Assembly (NCBI GenBank): GCA_024234435.1
Contig: JACKOF010000001.1
Coordinates: 1,612,001 to 1,676,000, forward strand
Direction: 5' to 3'
Length of the DNA stretch: 64,000 nt
Source of the DNA: Pseudomonadales bacterium
GTDB taxonomy: Bacteria > Pseudomonadota > Gammaproteobacteria > Pseudomonadales > Porticoccaceae
In this document: positions 53,177 through 62,683 of the stretch, one piece after another
Layout: each line of letters opens with the position of its first letter
How positions within the stretch are numbered: the stretch's first letter is position 1
Notes under the pieces: generated by a model
Seen by the model: the letters and a program-made list of their open reading frames with translations, nothing else
Databases searched by the model: none
What the model was told of the DNA's origin: nothing
Translations under genes and position numbers: made by a program

Positions 53177-54124
53177 CTAATTAACATCAGCACTAGCAGC
53201 GGATGAAATCAATCCCGCCCGTTGTATTTTGCTAAACAAGTGTCGACCAATCACCTTTTCTGTTAGCTCGCCAACGTCCAAAAAACGCTCCAAATTCACA
53301 CCGGTATCGAAACCCATTCGGTTAAGCACACTCACTAAGTCTTCGCTCACAACGTTGCCACTGGCCCCAACGTCGCCTTGCTCTACCGAAGTTGGCTCAC
53401 CCCCAAGTCCTCCCAGGCAACCATCAACAGCTGTTACTCCGGCATCTATGGCCGCGAGAGTATTGGCAATTCCACACCCCCGGTTATCGTGAAAGTGGGC
53501 AATAAAATTAGTGTCCGGCCATTCCTTGATTAAAAGGCCAAACAACGTCGAAACTCTCGCCGGATCAGCCATGCCGGTAGTGTCCCCCAACATAATCGAA
53601 TTAACACCGACACTTTTTAACCAGGCAACGTGAGAGAGCACTGTGTCCGGCGCAATTTCGCCGTCAAGAGGACAACCCCACGCTGTTGCAACGCAGACCA
53701 TGGGATTGATTCCAGCAGAACCTAACACCTCTACAATGGCTTTCAACCGCTCTTTGTGTGTCGCATGATCACAACGTAAATTCGCAATATTATGTTTTTC
53801 ACTGGCGGACAGGGGCATGCCGCAAGTTGTTATTTTTCTGATGTTGTTATGTGCTTCAACGACCCGCTCGGCACCCTTAATATTCACAGTCAACACCCGG
53901 ATTTCGGCAGTGCCCTGAAAACCGGCCAACAGGTCTTCGGCATCGGCAAACTGTGGAACGATATGCGACGGCACAAAAGAGGTGAGATCTATTTCAGCAG
54001 CGCCTGACTGGTCAATGGCATTTGCCAGGGCGAGCTTGTCAGCGGTTGACAGCACGGTTGGCCAGCCCTGAATACCATCTCTTAGCAGCAGCTCGCAGAA
54101 TTTAATTTTCCTCGAGGGATTCAT
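53177..54124 (-). CDS. HMG-CoA-lyase-like aldolase lacking the usual catalytic Cys
   Basis: 315 aa TIM-barrel enzyme of the HMGL family. Kept: R15 and D16 in LLRDGIQGWPTVLS, SFVPSHIVPQFADAEDL, metal-binding H210 and H212 in IAHFHDNRGCGIAN. Changed: the catalytic loop GGLGGCP reads GGLGGEPTSVEQGDVGASGN, with Glu (residue ~243) in place of Cys and extra residues. The true substrate may thus differ from HMG-CoA, while a retro-aldol C-C cleavage of a CoA ester is likely. The ATG at 54124 is preferred to a TTG at 54136. Confidence 0.8.
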   Translation of the reverse strand: MNPSRKIKFCELLLRDGIQGWPTVLSTADKLALANAIDQSGAAEIDLTSFVPSHIVPQFADAEDLLAGFQGTAEIRVLTVNIKGAERVVEAHNNIRKITTCGMPLSASEKHNIANLRCDHATHKERLKAIVEVLGSAGINPMVCVATAWGCPLDGEIAPDTVLSHVAWLKSVGVNSIMLGDTTGMADPARVSTLFGLLIKEWPDTNFIAHFHDNRGCGIANTLAAIDAGVTAVDGCLGGLGGEPTSVEQGDVGASGNVVSEDLVSVLNRMGFDTGVNLERFLDVGELTEKVIGRHLFSKIQRAGLISSAASADVN

Positions 54125-54136
54125 AACACAGCCCAA

Positions 54137-55018
54137 CTACAGAACGACAACCGGGTTAATGGGGCTTCCAACACCACCGACAATCGGCAGAGGAGAAACC
54201 ACAAACATAAATTCCGAGCGGCCTGTTGTCGCTAACTGCTCGAAATCGAGCAATTCCATAAACACCACCCCTCGGTTGCGCATGAGCTCTACATGCATAG
54301 GGGCCGCATTGCATTTCAAAGGCGAAGGACCGAATTCCACCGCTATGTTATCCGCACCAATAAGTGCAAAACCTTGCTCATCTATCCACTGTGCACACTC
54401 GGGGTTCAAACCTGCCCACTTCTGCACGGTAGCCTCCCCTTCACGCCAGCGCTTAAGCCAGCCTGTTCGAATCAGCAAGGCATCGCCTTCTTCCGCGTGA
54501 AGCTCTCTACGAGCAAACTCTGCTTTTAATTCATCAAGACTGATAGAGTGATCATCCGACTGGCTAACACCATCAGGGCCAGCAAAATCAAGAAATAGCC
54601 CCCGAGTAACAATAGGCCCCATTTTGTCGATACCGCACTTTTTGGCACCCTTGCTAGTAACGGTGTTGGAGGAGTAGCCATTCCACATTCTGCCGCCCGC
54701 CCATATATGAGACAGCGCATCCATGTGTGTCGTACCATGGGTAGGTAACATGATCACATCATCGGCAAAACCAAATCCCTTTTCTTTGTGGCCCGCAGCA
54801 TAGTCACCGCCATCACGTGTCATGTAATGCTGTGGTTTCGAGCGCATACCAAAAGCGGGTCCAGAGGAGCTGAGAGGCACAGCCAACGACAAAACTTCAC
54901 CGCTAATGGATGCTGCGATGCCTCGTTTTGTAGCCAAAGGGGTAACCCGATTCGCCGCACCTCGTTCGTCATCTTCACCCCATTTCCCCCAATTAACACC
55001 TAACTGCTCCTGCTTCAT
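54137..55018 (-). CDS. Cyclase-family hydrolase (kynurenine-formamidase-like)
   Basis: 293 aa, metal-dependent. The cyclase motif HGTTHMDALSHIWAGG carries the zinc/Mn-binding His-x3-Asp-x3-His, and LIRTGWLKRW and GADNIAVEFGPS follow. Members hydrolyse amides, cyclic diketones or lactones, so it could open a ring. The start MKQEQLGVNWG (55018) overlaps the hydratase stop by four bases; a longer start at 55033 is less likely. It is second in the operon. Confidence 0.85.
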   Translation of the reverse strand: MKQEQLGVNWGKWGEDDERGAANRVTPLATKRGIAASISGEVLSLAVPLSSSGPAFGMRSKPQHYMTRDGGDYAAGHKEKGFGFADDVIMLPTHGTTHMDALSHIWAGGRMWNGYSSNTVTSKGAKKCGIDKMGPIVTRGLFLDFAGPDGVSQSDDHSISLDELKAEFARRELHAEEGDALLIRTGWLKRWREGEATVQKWAGLNPECAQWIDEQGFALIGADNIAVEFGPSPLKCNAAPMHVELMRNRGVVFMELLDFEQLATTGRSEFMFVVSPLPIVGGVGSPINPVVVL

Positions 55019-55794
55019 TCTTCTGATTCCCATTTAGGTTTACGTTTCTCGGCAAATGCCGACATACCTTCCTTCGCATCAGGAAAAGAAGAGTTAACAG
55101 ATAAAGCCGCTTCCAGCATTTTCAGTTTTGGTTCCATATCTGCGTTGAGCACGGTGTAAAACGCAGATCGCCCAAAAGCAACCGACTGCGGGGCAGCAGC
55201 TTTTAATTCATCAACAAGCTCGTCAATTGTTGGGTCCAGCATTTCCGGGGCAACCAGATCCGACACAAAGCCGAGTTTATGGCCCTCTTCGGCTGAAATC
55301 CTGCGACCCGTCAGCATCAGTCTCAATGCAGTTTTCGGCGATAGCGAATGCAACAAGGGAATGGTGATCATGTAAGGCCACAGCCCGACTTTCACTTCCG
55401 GAATACCAAACTGAGCATTGTCACTGGCAACAACAAAATCGCATGCTAACGCAAGCCCCATACCGCCCGCTAAACAATAACCCTGAACTCTGGCAATAGT
55501 TGGCTTACCCAGCTCCCACATGGTTCGGAATAACATCGCCAGTTTGGCTTTGCCGTAATGGGCCTCATAAGCATTGGCATCGGCATTCATCCACTTCAGA
55601 TCCCCCCCCGCACAAAAGGCTTTGTCACCAGCACCAGCCAGAACAACAACACGAACTCTCGCATCCTGCTTGGCCTTGTTCATGCTGCTTATCAATTCAT
55701 CAAAAACTTCATCTGATAATGCATTCCGCTGCTCAGGGCGATTGATTGTTATCCTTGCCGCGCCTCTGGTAACTTCGTATTCAACAACACTCAT
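55015..55794 (-). CDS. Enoyl-CoA hydratase/isomerase family protein
   Basis: 259 aa crotonase enzyme. GDKAFCAGGDLKWMNADA (oxyanion hole), VQGYCLAGGMGLALACDFVVAS and FGIPEVKVGLWPYMITIP (PE then a Pro-rich turn) resemble true hydratases such as LiuC-type enzymes; LTGRRISAEEGHKLGFVSDLV completes the active site. The start MSVVEYEV (55794) is the family start; a GTG at 55851 would add 19 residues. It heads a seven-gene operon with promoter and operator at 55900-55938. Confidence 0.88.
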   Translation of the reverse strand: MSVVEYEVTRGAARITINRPEQRNALSDEVFDELISSMNKAKQDARVRVVVLAGAGDKAFCAGGDLKWMNADANAYEAHYGKAKLAMLFRTMWELGKPTIARVQGYCLAGGMGLALACDFVVASDNAQFGIPEVKVGLWPYMITIPLLHSLSPKTALRLMLTGRRISAEEGHKLGFVSDLVAPEMLDPTIDELVDELKAAAPQSVAFGRSAFYTVLNADMEPKLKMLEAALSVNSSFPDAKEGMSAFAEKRKPKWESEE

Positions 55795-56161
55795 AAACTT
55801 CCTCAAGACTTCGATTACATATACTCGGACATTAACAAGGTTAGACCCCACTGAAAAACTTTATTATCAGACTGATCGCCAATATTTCCATTTTCAACCA
55901 GTATAACTTTTCCTTGATTTTTATCAACATGCGTGTTGTTTTTTATGCAAGGTACCTATATGGTCTAACTATTACAGACTTAAAAAGTTAAATTCTTTGA
56001 GACGAACAGGCTTTTTTCCTCGACAACGAGCAGAATATGACACAGGAAGGCAAAACCTCTAAAATGCCTCATCGCAAAATATGGCAAAACCGCCATACAT
56101 TTCTGTTTATCTGAACCATAAAAAGCTGAATGTTTAAATGCAAAAAAAGGATCGCCAATAA
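55795..56161. other. Divergent control region of hydratase operon and tetR
   Basis: 367 bases between divergent genes. It holds the ECH promoter and the CAACA-N4-TGTTG site and must also carry the tetR promoter. A 73-codon minus-strand frame (55980-56201) has no family resemblance and overlaps tetR. Confidence 0.5.
55900..55938 (-). promoter_or_regulatory. Hydratase operon promoter with CAACA-N4-TGTTG operator (site 3)
   Basis: On the minus strand TTGATA (55922-55927), a 16-base spacer and TATACT (55900-55905). CAACATGCGTGTTG (55925-55938) overlaps the -35 box. The site also lies upstream of the divergent tetR gene, fitting autoregulation. Confidence 0.68.
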
Positions 56162-56812
56162 ATGAGCAAGCTAAAATCACGACGCGACGCACGCGCAGCA
56201 TCAGCTAACACGCTTTACACTGACAGAAAAGCCCTAATCTTGAAAGCCGCTGGCAATGTGTTTTACCGCAAGGGTTTTCTGGCCACCAAACTCAGCGATA
56301 TTGCAGAAGAAGCCAACATGGATAGAGCCAGCCTCTATTACTACGTGGGATCAAAACAGGATTTGTTTGAAAACATCTTCTCTACCGCCGTGACAGATAA
56401 CATCAAAGACGCTAAAGCTGTAGAAAGTGAAGATATTTCTTCACTCGAGAAAATTGCAAAATTGATTGAATTGCTAATGACGTCCTTTGAAGAAAAATAC
56501 CCGTTTTTCTACATTCTTGTTCAGGAAGACTTGAAAAAAATCAGCCAAATAAACGATCCAAAAAATGAGAAGTGGCTCGCTACCAACAAACAACTTTCAA
56601 AGGAATACTTTGAGATTGTAAAACGGATGATTTCCAAGGGAATTGAGGACGGCGAAATTCAATCGACGCTCCCTCCGGCCCTTATTGCTCACAGCATTAT
56701 TGGAATGGTAAATTCATCATCCAACTGGTTCTTACCGAACGGTATTATGACCGCCAAAGAAATTGGTGCCGGAATGGCAAAAATGATTACCCACGGTCTG
56801 AATAGTAAATAA
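56162..56812 (+). CDS. TetR-family regulator, likely regulator of the catabolic island
   Basis: 216 aa. The DNA-binding domain is residues ~20-70: ILKAAGNVFYRKGFLATKLS and NMDRASLYYYVGSKQDLFENI. The C-terminal helical domain (VQEDLKKISQINDPKNEKWL; LPPALIAHSIIGMVNSSSNWF) resembles the TetR_C KstR2-like group that binds acyl-CoA intermediates; this is a loose match. It is the only regulator encoded inside the island and the only plus-strand gene among minus-strand catabolic operons. The palindrome CAACA-N4-TGTTG lies in its own upstream region and in five other control regions. Confidence 0.9.
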   Translation: MSKLKSRRDARAASANTLYTDRKALILKAAGNVFYRKGFLATKLSDIAEEANMDRASLYYYVGSKQDLFENIFSTAVTDNIKDAKAVESEDISSLEKIAKLIELLMTSFEEKYPFFYILVQEDLKKISQINDPKNEKWLATNKQLSKEYFEIVKRMISKGIEDGEIQSTLPPALIAHSIIGMVNSSSNWFLPNGIMTAKEIGAGMAKMITHGLNSK

Positions 56813-56890
56813 ACTATTAGCCAAACAATGATCAGTAATCACTGCGAGCAGATCTAAAAAATATCGATGTTTTACACGCCGAAGCGCTGG

Positions 56891-58399
56891 TTAATCCAGC
56901 GCTCCTTTTGGCACAATTATCGATTTAATTTCGACATAAGCATCAAGCCCTTCATCTCCACACTCTCTTCCGACACCAGACATTTTCATACCACCAAAGG
57001 GTGCCGCCATATCCAGCGTATGGATGTTCACGCCCAGCGAACCGGCACGAATTTTCTGAGCTACAGCCAGACCACGCCTGGGATTTGAAGTCCACACACT
57101 GCCAGCAAGGCCGTACTCGGAATCATTTGCGATGGCTAACGCTTCTTCTTCGTCTTTGTAAGCGATCAGACAAAACACTGGGCCGAATATCTCTTCCCGT
57201 GCAATTCGCATGGAGTTTCTCACGTTCGTGAATATTGTTTTTTCGACGTAAAAGCCTTTATCAAAACCTTCCGGAACTCCACCACCAAGGGCAACCGTTG
57301 CCCCCTCTTCCACGCCGAGCTTAAGGTATGACAACACCCTGTCCTGGTGGCGCTTTCCTGCCAACGGTCCGACAAAAGTTTCCAAATCCATTGGATCACC
57401 CAACGGCATGGCATCAAACGCAGCAATGATTCCCTCACTTAGTTCTTCGTAGCGGCTTTCAGGCAGTAGAATACGAGTCGGCGCACTACACGCCTGACCG
57501 TTTAAAAAAGCCATGGTGGGAGCCAGCACCGCCAGAGCCGAATCAAGATCCACATCATCGAGAAGGATTGCCGCTGACTTACCACCCAACTCCAATGTGT
57601 ACCGAGTCATACTGTCTGCACATATCTGACCAACTCTTCTACCCGCCAGAGTACTGCCTGTTAACGAGGCCTTGTCGATGCCCGGATGTTTGATCAGGTA
57701 TTCACTCACCCCCCTGTCCGCAGGCACAATATTGAGAACACCTGCGGGCAAACCTGCAGCGATAAAAGCATCGGCCAAGCCACAAAAAGACAGAGCAGCA
57801 TCCTCCGAAGGTTTCAGCACAGAGGTACAACCCGCCATTAATGCTGGCGCCAGTTTGAGTGCAGTGACAATTTGAGGGCCATTCCAGGGAACAACTGCAA
57901 CCACAACACCAACCGGCTCGCGCTCCACCAGAATTTCAAAATCTGTATTCAGGGCATCGTAGGTATCCCGACGTTCTGACCACCGATAAGAAGACGCATG
58001 TTTCGCGTAATATTCCCAGATGTCTACTGCCCTGGGCACCTGCACAGCAAGTGATTGACCAATAGTGGAACCCATTTCACAGGTCAGAGTAAAAGCCATG
58101 TCATCAGATATTTCTCGCAGATTTTCCATCGCTTTAAGAATAATTTCTGCGCGAGCCTCGACACTCATTCCAGGCCAAGGACCTCTATCAAAAGCTTCGC
58201 GAGCAGCGGCAACAGCATCATCCATATCGGCTTCCACCGCCGCAGGAACTCTACCAACCTCTTCCCCTGTTGCGGGGTTTATACCGACAATCCACTCATC
58301 ACCATGCGAAGGCACCCATTTGCCGCCAATAAACAGTTTGTCTTTCAGATCTATCATTTTCAGGTGTTCAACACCTTCAATTCCTGTCTCAAACTTCAC
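56891..58399 (-). CDS. Aldehyde dehydrogenase
   Basis: 502 aa NAD-dependent enzyme. VVPWNGPQIVTALKLAPALMAG, TLELGGKSAAILLDD (general-base Glu) and FLNGQACSAPTRIL (catalytic Cys) are in order, with EIFGPVFCL near the end. It is the typical size of class I/II enzymes and resembles those oxidising terpenoid or aromatic aldehydes. It lies directly after the PQQ alcohol dehydrogenase (84-base gap), which would supply its aldehyde. It converges with tetR. Confidence 0.92.
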   Translation of the reverse strand: MKFETGIEGVEHLKMIDLKDKLFIGGKWVPSHGDEWIVGINPATGEEVGRVPAAVEADMDDAVAAAREAFDRGPWPGMSVEARAEIILKAMENLREISDDMAFTLTCEMGSTIGQSLAVQVPRAVDIWEYYAKHASSYRWSERRDTYDALNTDFEILVEREPVGVVVAVVPWNGPQIVTALKLAPALMAGCTSVLKPSEDAALSFCGLADAFIAAGLPAGVLNIVPADRGVSEYLIKHPGIDKASLTGSTLAGRRVGQICADSMTRYTLELGGKSAAILLDDVDLDSALAVLAPTMAFLNGQACSAPTRILLPESRYEELSEGIIAAFDAMPLGDPMDLETFVGPLAGKRHQDRVLSYLKLGVEEGATVALGGGVPEGFDKGFYVEKTIFTNVRNSMRIAREEIFGPVFCLIAYKDEEEALAIANDSEYGLAGSVWTSNPRRGLAVAQKIRAGSLGVNIHTLDMAAPFGGMKMSGVGRECGDEGLDAYVEIKSIIVPKGALD

Positions 58400-58483
58400 C
58401 TTAATACCCCTTGTTGATTTTGCATCGCTTTAAACGCTGGATTCTGCCCAAATTTGTCGTTAATCGATCACTCACACGACACG

Positions 58484-60583
58484 CTACTCGGCAGCCAATG
58501 CTCTTTCCGCTTTAGAGCGGATGTAATGTTGCAACGCGACAATATCTTCATCTGTCAGTTCTTTGAAATTAGGCATGCCCTGATCACGCAACAACCCGTC
58601 CCGTAATACACTGGTGAGAGCTTCTTTTGACAAGACAATCGCAGACGACCTGAGGTCCGGAGCATTACCGCCGGAAACAGCCCCAGGGCCATGACAGAGA
58701 AAGCAAGTGCCATTGAAAACTTTCACGCCCCGCTCGACTTTGGTTTCGTCAACGACAAAGTCTTCAGCAGGTAATGGCGCCTCAGGCTCCAGCCTACCCC
58801 CTTGAGGAAGCGTGGTATCACCGTCCAGCGCGAACACCATTAAGCGCTTTGGTTGCTGTCGTGGGTGAACCCGAATATGCCCCGCATTTGCATTGGCAGG
58901 GGGGCCCGTCAAACCTGTAGTAACTGCGAAATACTGTCGACCATTAGCCATAAAAGTAATTGGCGGCGCGACACTCGGGGCACCAAGGTCGAAAGACCAA
59001 AGCTGCTCACCCGTAAGCGCATCACGCGCTACGAACTTACCATCAACCTGATTCTGAAAAACCAGATTACTGGACGTAGAAATAACACCACCATTGACTA
59101 CATACGGAGTTTTCACTACCCAGGCAGCCTTCTGAGTAGCAGGGTTCCAGGCCGTTAATCGGCTTTCACCAAATTCATCCGTAGGTTCCAAATCAAAGGC
59201 AGAGCTCACTCCGGTATTCATTTCAATATAAGGAGTAGATTTCCAGGACTTACGATTAATTCCCTGATCATCGTAATAACCGGGCAGCTCAACAACCGGG
59301 ATATAAACCAACTTAGTCTTAGGACTGTAAGACATGGGTAGCCAAGAATGCGCACCAAAACCGCCAGGCCAGATGAAGAACCCTTTATCAACATAACGCG
59401 CTTCTGGAACCTCAACAGGACGCCCCGTTACCAGGTCAATTTTCTCGGCCCAGTTAACCTTGGCGATGGGCTCTGCGGAAATTAACTCGCCCGACACTCG
59501 GTCAATAACGTAGAAAAAACCGTTCTTTGGAGCCTGCATAACAACTTTACGCAGTTCACCCTTAATTTCTATATCTGCTAACACCATTTCATTGGCAGCA
59601 TTATAGTCCCACATCTCTGCTGGGTTAATTTGATAGTGCCAGACGTATTCACCAGTATCGGCATCCAATGCAACAATAGAACACAGAAACAGATTATCGC
59701 CACCTTCCGGGCTGCGAATTCTCCAGTTCCAAGGAGCCCCGTTACCAGTACCCAGGTAAATTCGGTTTAACTCTTTATCGTAGGTCATGGCATTCCACAC
59801 TGTGCCCCCGCCACCGTGCTTCCACCACTCGCCAGTCCATGTTTCTGCTGCCATTTTCATGGCATCGTTTTCAAAACCTTCCGCAGGGTTGCCCGGAACC
59901 GTGTGAAAACGCCATAATTGCTCACCGGTTTTTGCATCATAGGTAGTCACATAACCCCGCACCGGACCGTAATCGGCGCCACCATGACCAATAATCACTT
60001 TTCCGTTGAAGTAACGTGGTGGCCCGGTAATCGAACGGTGATCATCCGGCTCAACTGTCATTTGACTCCAGATCAACTTTCCAGTCTTGGCATCTAATGC
60101 CAGCAATCTGCCATCAACAGTCCCCCAGAAAATCTTGCCTTCAGCATAAGTAATACCACGAGAGCCCCAGCCAAGCCGCATTTTAGACCCACCCACTTTG
60201 GCGACTTCAGGGTCATACTTCCACAACAGCTCTCCTGTTTCAGCCTCAACAGCATGAATAACGGAAAGCCCGGCAGAGAGATAAATAATGCCGTTAGCCG
60301 CTACCGGAGCCGAAACAACATAGGGGTAATTAGAAAGGTCAAACGTGGAAACCAACCCAAGTCGATCAATATTTTCAGCATTGACCTGATCGATTTCTAC
60401 ATACCGCTGCTCATCAGAGTTAAACCCTATCCCGGGCCAGTCGACCGACGAATCGGCAGCCTCTACATGCTCAACACTACCATTGCCCGATTCTTCTGAT
60501 GGAGAGCACGCCAAAAGCGTCATAACAATTACAAAGGCCGACGATAGAACCGATAGTCGCCCAACAGCGGTTAACTGTTTCAT
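58484..60583 (-). CDS. PQQ-dependent alcohol dehydrogenase with cytochrome c domain (quinohaemoprotein)
   Basis: 699 aa periplasmic enzyme. Residues ~50-600 form the eight-bladed PQQ propeller (GNGAPWNWRIRSPEGGDNLF; WHYQINPAEMWDYNAANEMV with the catalytic Asp). Residues ~620-695 are cytochrome c with CFLCH and an axial Met in GMPNFKELTDED. Unlike most quinohaemoprotein alcohol dehydrogenases, the vicinal Cys-Cys near the PQQ site is absent (SKMRLGWGSRGITYAEG), and the N-terminus has a lipobox (TLLACSPSE), suggesting a membrane-anchored form. It oxidises an alcohol to an aldehyde or ketone. No PQQ synthesis genes are in the window. Confidence 0.9.
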   Translation of the reverse strand: MKQLTAVGRLSVLSSAFVIVMTLLACSPSEESGNGSVEHVEAADSSVDWPGIGFNSDEQRYVEIDQVNAENIDRLGLVSTFDLSNYPYVVSAPVAANGIIYLSAGLSVIHAVEAETGELLWKYDPEVAKVGGSKMRLGWGSRGITYAEGKIFWGTVDGRLLALDAKTGKLIWSQMTVEPDDHRSITGPPRYFNGKVIIGHGGADYGPVRGYVTTYDAKTGEQLWRFHTVPGNPAEGFENDAMKMAAETWTGEWWKHGGGGTVWNAMTYDKELNRIYLGTGNGAPWNWRIRSPEGGDNLFLCSIVALDADTGEYVWHYQINPAEMWDYNAANEMVLADIEIKGELRKVVMQAPKNGFFYVIDRVSGELISAEPIAKVNWAEKIDLVTGRPVEVPEARYVDKGFFIWPGGFGAHSWLPMSYSPKTKLVYIPVVELPGYYDDQGINRKSWKSTPYIEMNTGVSSAFDLEPTDEFGESRLTAWNPATQKAAWVVKTPYVVNGGVISTSSNLVFQNQVDGKFVARDALTGEQLWSFDLGAPSVAPPITFMANGRQYFAVTTGLTGPPANANAGHIRVHPRQQPKRLMVFALDGDTTLPQGGRLEPEAPLPAEDFVVDETKVERGVKVFNGTCFLCHGPGAVSGGNAPDLRSSAIVLSKEALTSVLRDGLLRDQGMPNFKELTDEDIVALQHYIRSKAERALAAE

Positions 60584-60620
60584 TCAATCACCCCGATAAA
60601 ATTGATTATTGTTATAAGCA

Positions 60621-60656
60621 AAAAAACCACTCTGACAACCATAAGATTGTCAGAGT
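60621..60656 (-). terminator. Intrinsic terminator after flavin monooxygenase gene
   Basis: On the minus strand ACTCTGACAA, an 8-base loop, TTGTCAGAGT, then GGTTTTTTT. A perfect 10-bp stem with a T-tract between the monooxygenase stop and the PQQ dehydrogenase start. Confidence 0.85.
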
Positions 60657-60702
60657 AGTTCGTACGCTTAGATTATCGTTCTAGTGCTACCTGCAAGCAC
60701 TT

Positions 60703-62514
60703 CTACTGCAACTTAATATCCCGTAATTCGGCGGTTAACAAAATTGCCAGATAACGAGAGAATACACGGGCATCAATCAGTGCCCCACCCATAATCCAGA
60801 AGTTTTCCTGAGCCGTATGCCGATACATATTCTTCATCATAAACTGATCGTCGAAGCCCCAGACAGAGCCAACTTTATCAGCCACGCCATCACCCATGAT
60901 AGCGCGCACGTTTTCCTGCATATTCTTAAATCCGGTACACATAATGACCGCGTCATACTCATTAACGGAACCATCCTTCATCAACAGTCCATTTTCAACA
61001 AAGTGCTCACTGTTATTGGTGTGTACCATCTTAATTCGTCCATCAATGATCATCTGAGAGCAACCAACGTCAATGTAATACCCCCCTTCTCCGCGAAGAT
61101 ACATCATGTGAAAGCCCGTATTGTCAGACCCGTACCAGGTTTCCATACCCGCTGCATTTAGCCCTGCCAGCATTTCTTTGTCGTTTTCAGCGGCGCGCTT
61201 GCACATGTGCTGATAGGTATCCACAAGCACATCGTAAGGAACAGATGCCGCCATCAGGTCGATATCCTCTACATTCAGCCCTTCATGAAAAATTCGATAC
61301 ACGGCTGTCGCTGTAGGCTCCAGGCTTACCACACAAGTGGGGCTACGCTGCAACATATGCACTTCACCAGTACCATTAACCACCAGGTCCTGAGCGACAT
61401 CATGGCCACTATTACCCGTTCCTACTACCAACACCTTCTTGCCTTTGTATTTAGCACCGGTTGTAAACTCGGCCGAGTGAATTACTTCACCTTTGAAGTT
61501 TTCAATACCCTCCATATGTGGAATTTTGGGAATTGATCCGCTAACACCAGTAGAGAACACAACGTGTTTACAATTAATCTCCCGCAAAGTGCCACCAGGC
61601 TTCTCAAGTGTAACCGTCCACTTCTTGCTCGATTCATCAAAGGAGGCACCCACCACTTTAGTGCTATTCCAGACATTACACTCCATAGAAGTTGCGTAAC
61701 TTTCCAGCCAGTCGGCTAACTGATCTTTAGACAACCAGATAGGAAAGGATGGAGGGAAGGGAATAAATGGAAAGTGATTAGCCACTGATTCATTGTGTAA
61801 TGTCAGCGAGTGGTAACGCTTGCGCCAGGTATCACCAACGTTATCCTCCTTTTCTACAACAAGAGTATCTACGCCCATCAACCCAAGCCGTGAAGCCAAA
61901 ATAAGACCGCAATGCCCGCCACCAACAATCAACACTTCCGGGTCGCGATCTGCAAAACTCTTCTTCGCTTCTCGTACTTCTTTCCAGTTTTCGGTGATCT
62001 TATATTGAGAAAACTCATCACCTATGGGACGGCGGTCATTGATACGCTCTTCAAATCCCTTCAATTCTTGTAGAGACGTGAGTATTGACCAGGCTTTAGG
62101 GTTACGAGCGTCTTCAGGGTTAAATAACAACCGCACAAACCCAGAGCCTTTGCCTAACCGGGTATCAAAATCAAAATAACCTTCGATTACTTGCCTACCG
62201 CCACGCTTATGTAATCGGGGAGCCGCCCTTCCTGCGGCCAAACGGACATCACCAGCACCAACCTTGGGAAGCTGTTCATTCAAACATGACCGAATTTCAT
62301 CGTGTCCAACAAAGACCGGATAACTCCATGTAAATGAAAGCAGATCTTTCCAATGACAATTCGCATCTGAAAGAGCGATCAACGAATCGACATCACCACC
62401 TTCCAAAGCAGCTCCAAACTGCTTTAACCAAGTGGCAAAAATTTCATCAACATTTGTATCCTCTGTAGATACTGCCCCGTCATTAATGGCCTTTGCTTGC
62501 GGTTGAGCTGACAT
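60703..62514 (-). CDS. Flavin-containing monooxygenase with N-terminal NTF2-like domain
   Basis: 603 aa. Residues ~20-160 are an NTF2/SnoaL-like domain (EIFATWLKQFGAALEGGDVD and GRQVIEGYFDFDTR). Residues ~190-600 are a flavin monooxygenase: IVGGGHCGLILASRLGLMG, FKGEVIHSAEF (FxGxxxHxxxF, intact His) and VLVVGTGNSGHDVAQDLV. It adds oxygen to a soft nucleophile or a ketone. The start MSAQPQAKAIND (62514) follows GGGAGA; a longer frame from 62616 adds a weak segment. It is a single-gene unit with its own promoter/operator and terminator. Confidence 0.87.
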   Translation of the reverse strand: MSAQPQAKAINDGAVSTEDTNVDEIFATWLKQFGAALEGGDVDSLIALSDANCHWKDLLSFTWSYPVFVGHDEIRSCLNEQLPKVGAGDVRLAAGRAAPRLHKRGGRQVIEGYFDFDTRLGKGSGFVRLLFNPEDARNPKAWSILTSLQELKGFEERINDRRPIGDEFSQYKITENWKEVREAKKSFADRDPEVLIVGGGHCGLILASRLGLMGVDTLVVEKEDNVGDTWRKRYHSLTLHNESVANHFPFIPFPPSFPIWLSKDQLADWLESYATSMECNVWNSTKVVGASFDESSKKWTVTLEKPGGTLREINCKHVVFSTGVSGSIPKIPHMEGIENFKGEVIHSAEFTTGAKYKGKKVLVVGTGNSGHDVAQDLVVNGTGEVHMLQRSPTCVVSLEPTATAVYRIFHEGLNVEDIDLMAASVPYDVLVDTYQHMCKRAAENDKEMLAGLNAAGMETWYGSDNTGFHMMYLRGEGGYYIDVGCSQMIIDGRIKMVHTNNSEHFVENGLLMKDGSVNEYDAVIMCTGFKNMQENVRAIMGDGVADKVGSVWGFDDQFMMKNMYRHTAQENFWIMGGALIDARVFSRYLAILLTAELRDIKLQ

Positions 62515-62643
62515 AATTATTCTCCCGTCTTTCTGCTTGCATTTCGAATGCGCGCTTATTGCTGGCAAACCCGTTTCAATATTCTTCGATAGAAAATGAC
62601 TTACGAGAGCCTTCATTGATTACCGTAGTATTCTTGACGAGCA

Positions 62644-62683
62644 AAATTACCACCTAAACTAAATATCGTCAACATAAGTGTTG
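62644..62683 (-). promoter_or_regulatory. Flavin monooxygenase promoter with CAACA-N4-TGTTG operator (site 4)
   Basis: On the minus strand TTGACG (62667-62672), a 17-base spacer and TAATTT (62644-62649). CAACATAAGTGTTG (62670-62683) overlaps the -35 box, as at site 2. Confidence 0.68.

Noticed and set aside
55980..56201. 73-codon minus-strand frame in the tetR upstream region
   Set aside because: No family resemblance, overlaps the tetR start, and lies in a control region.
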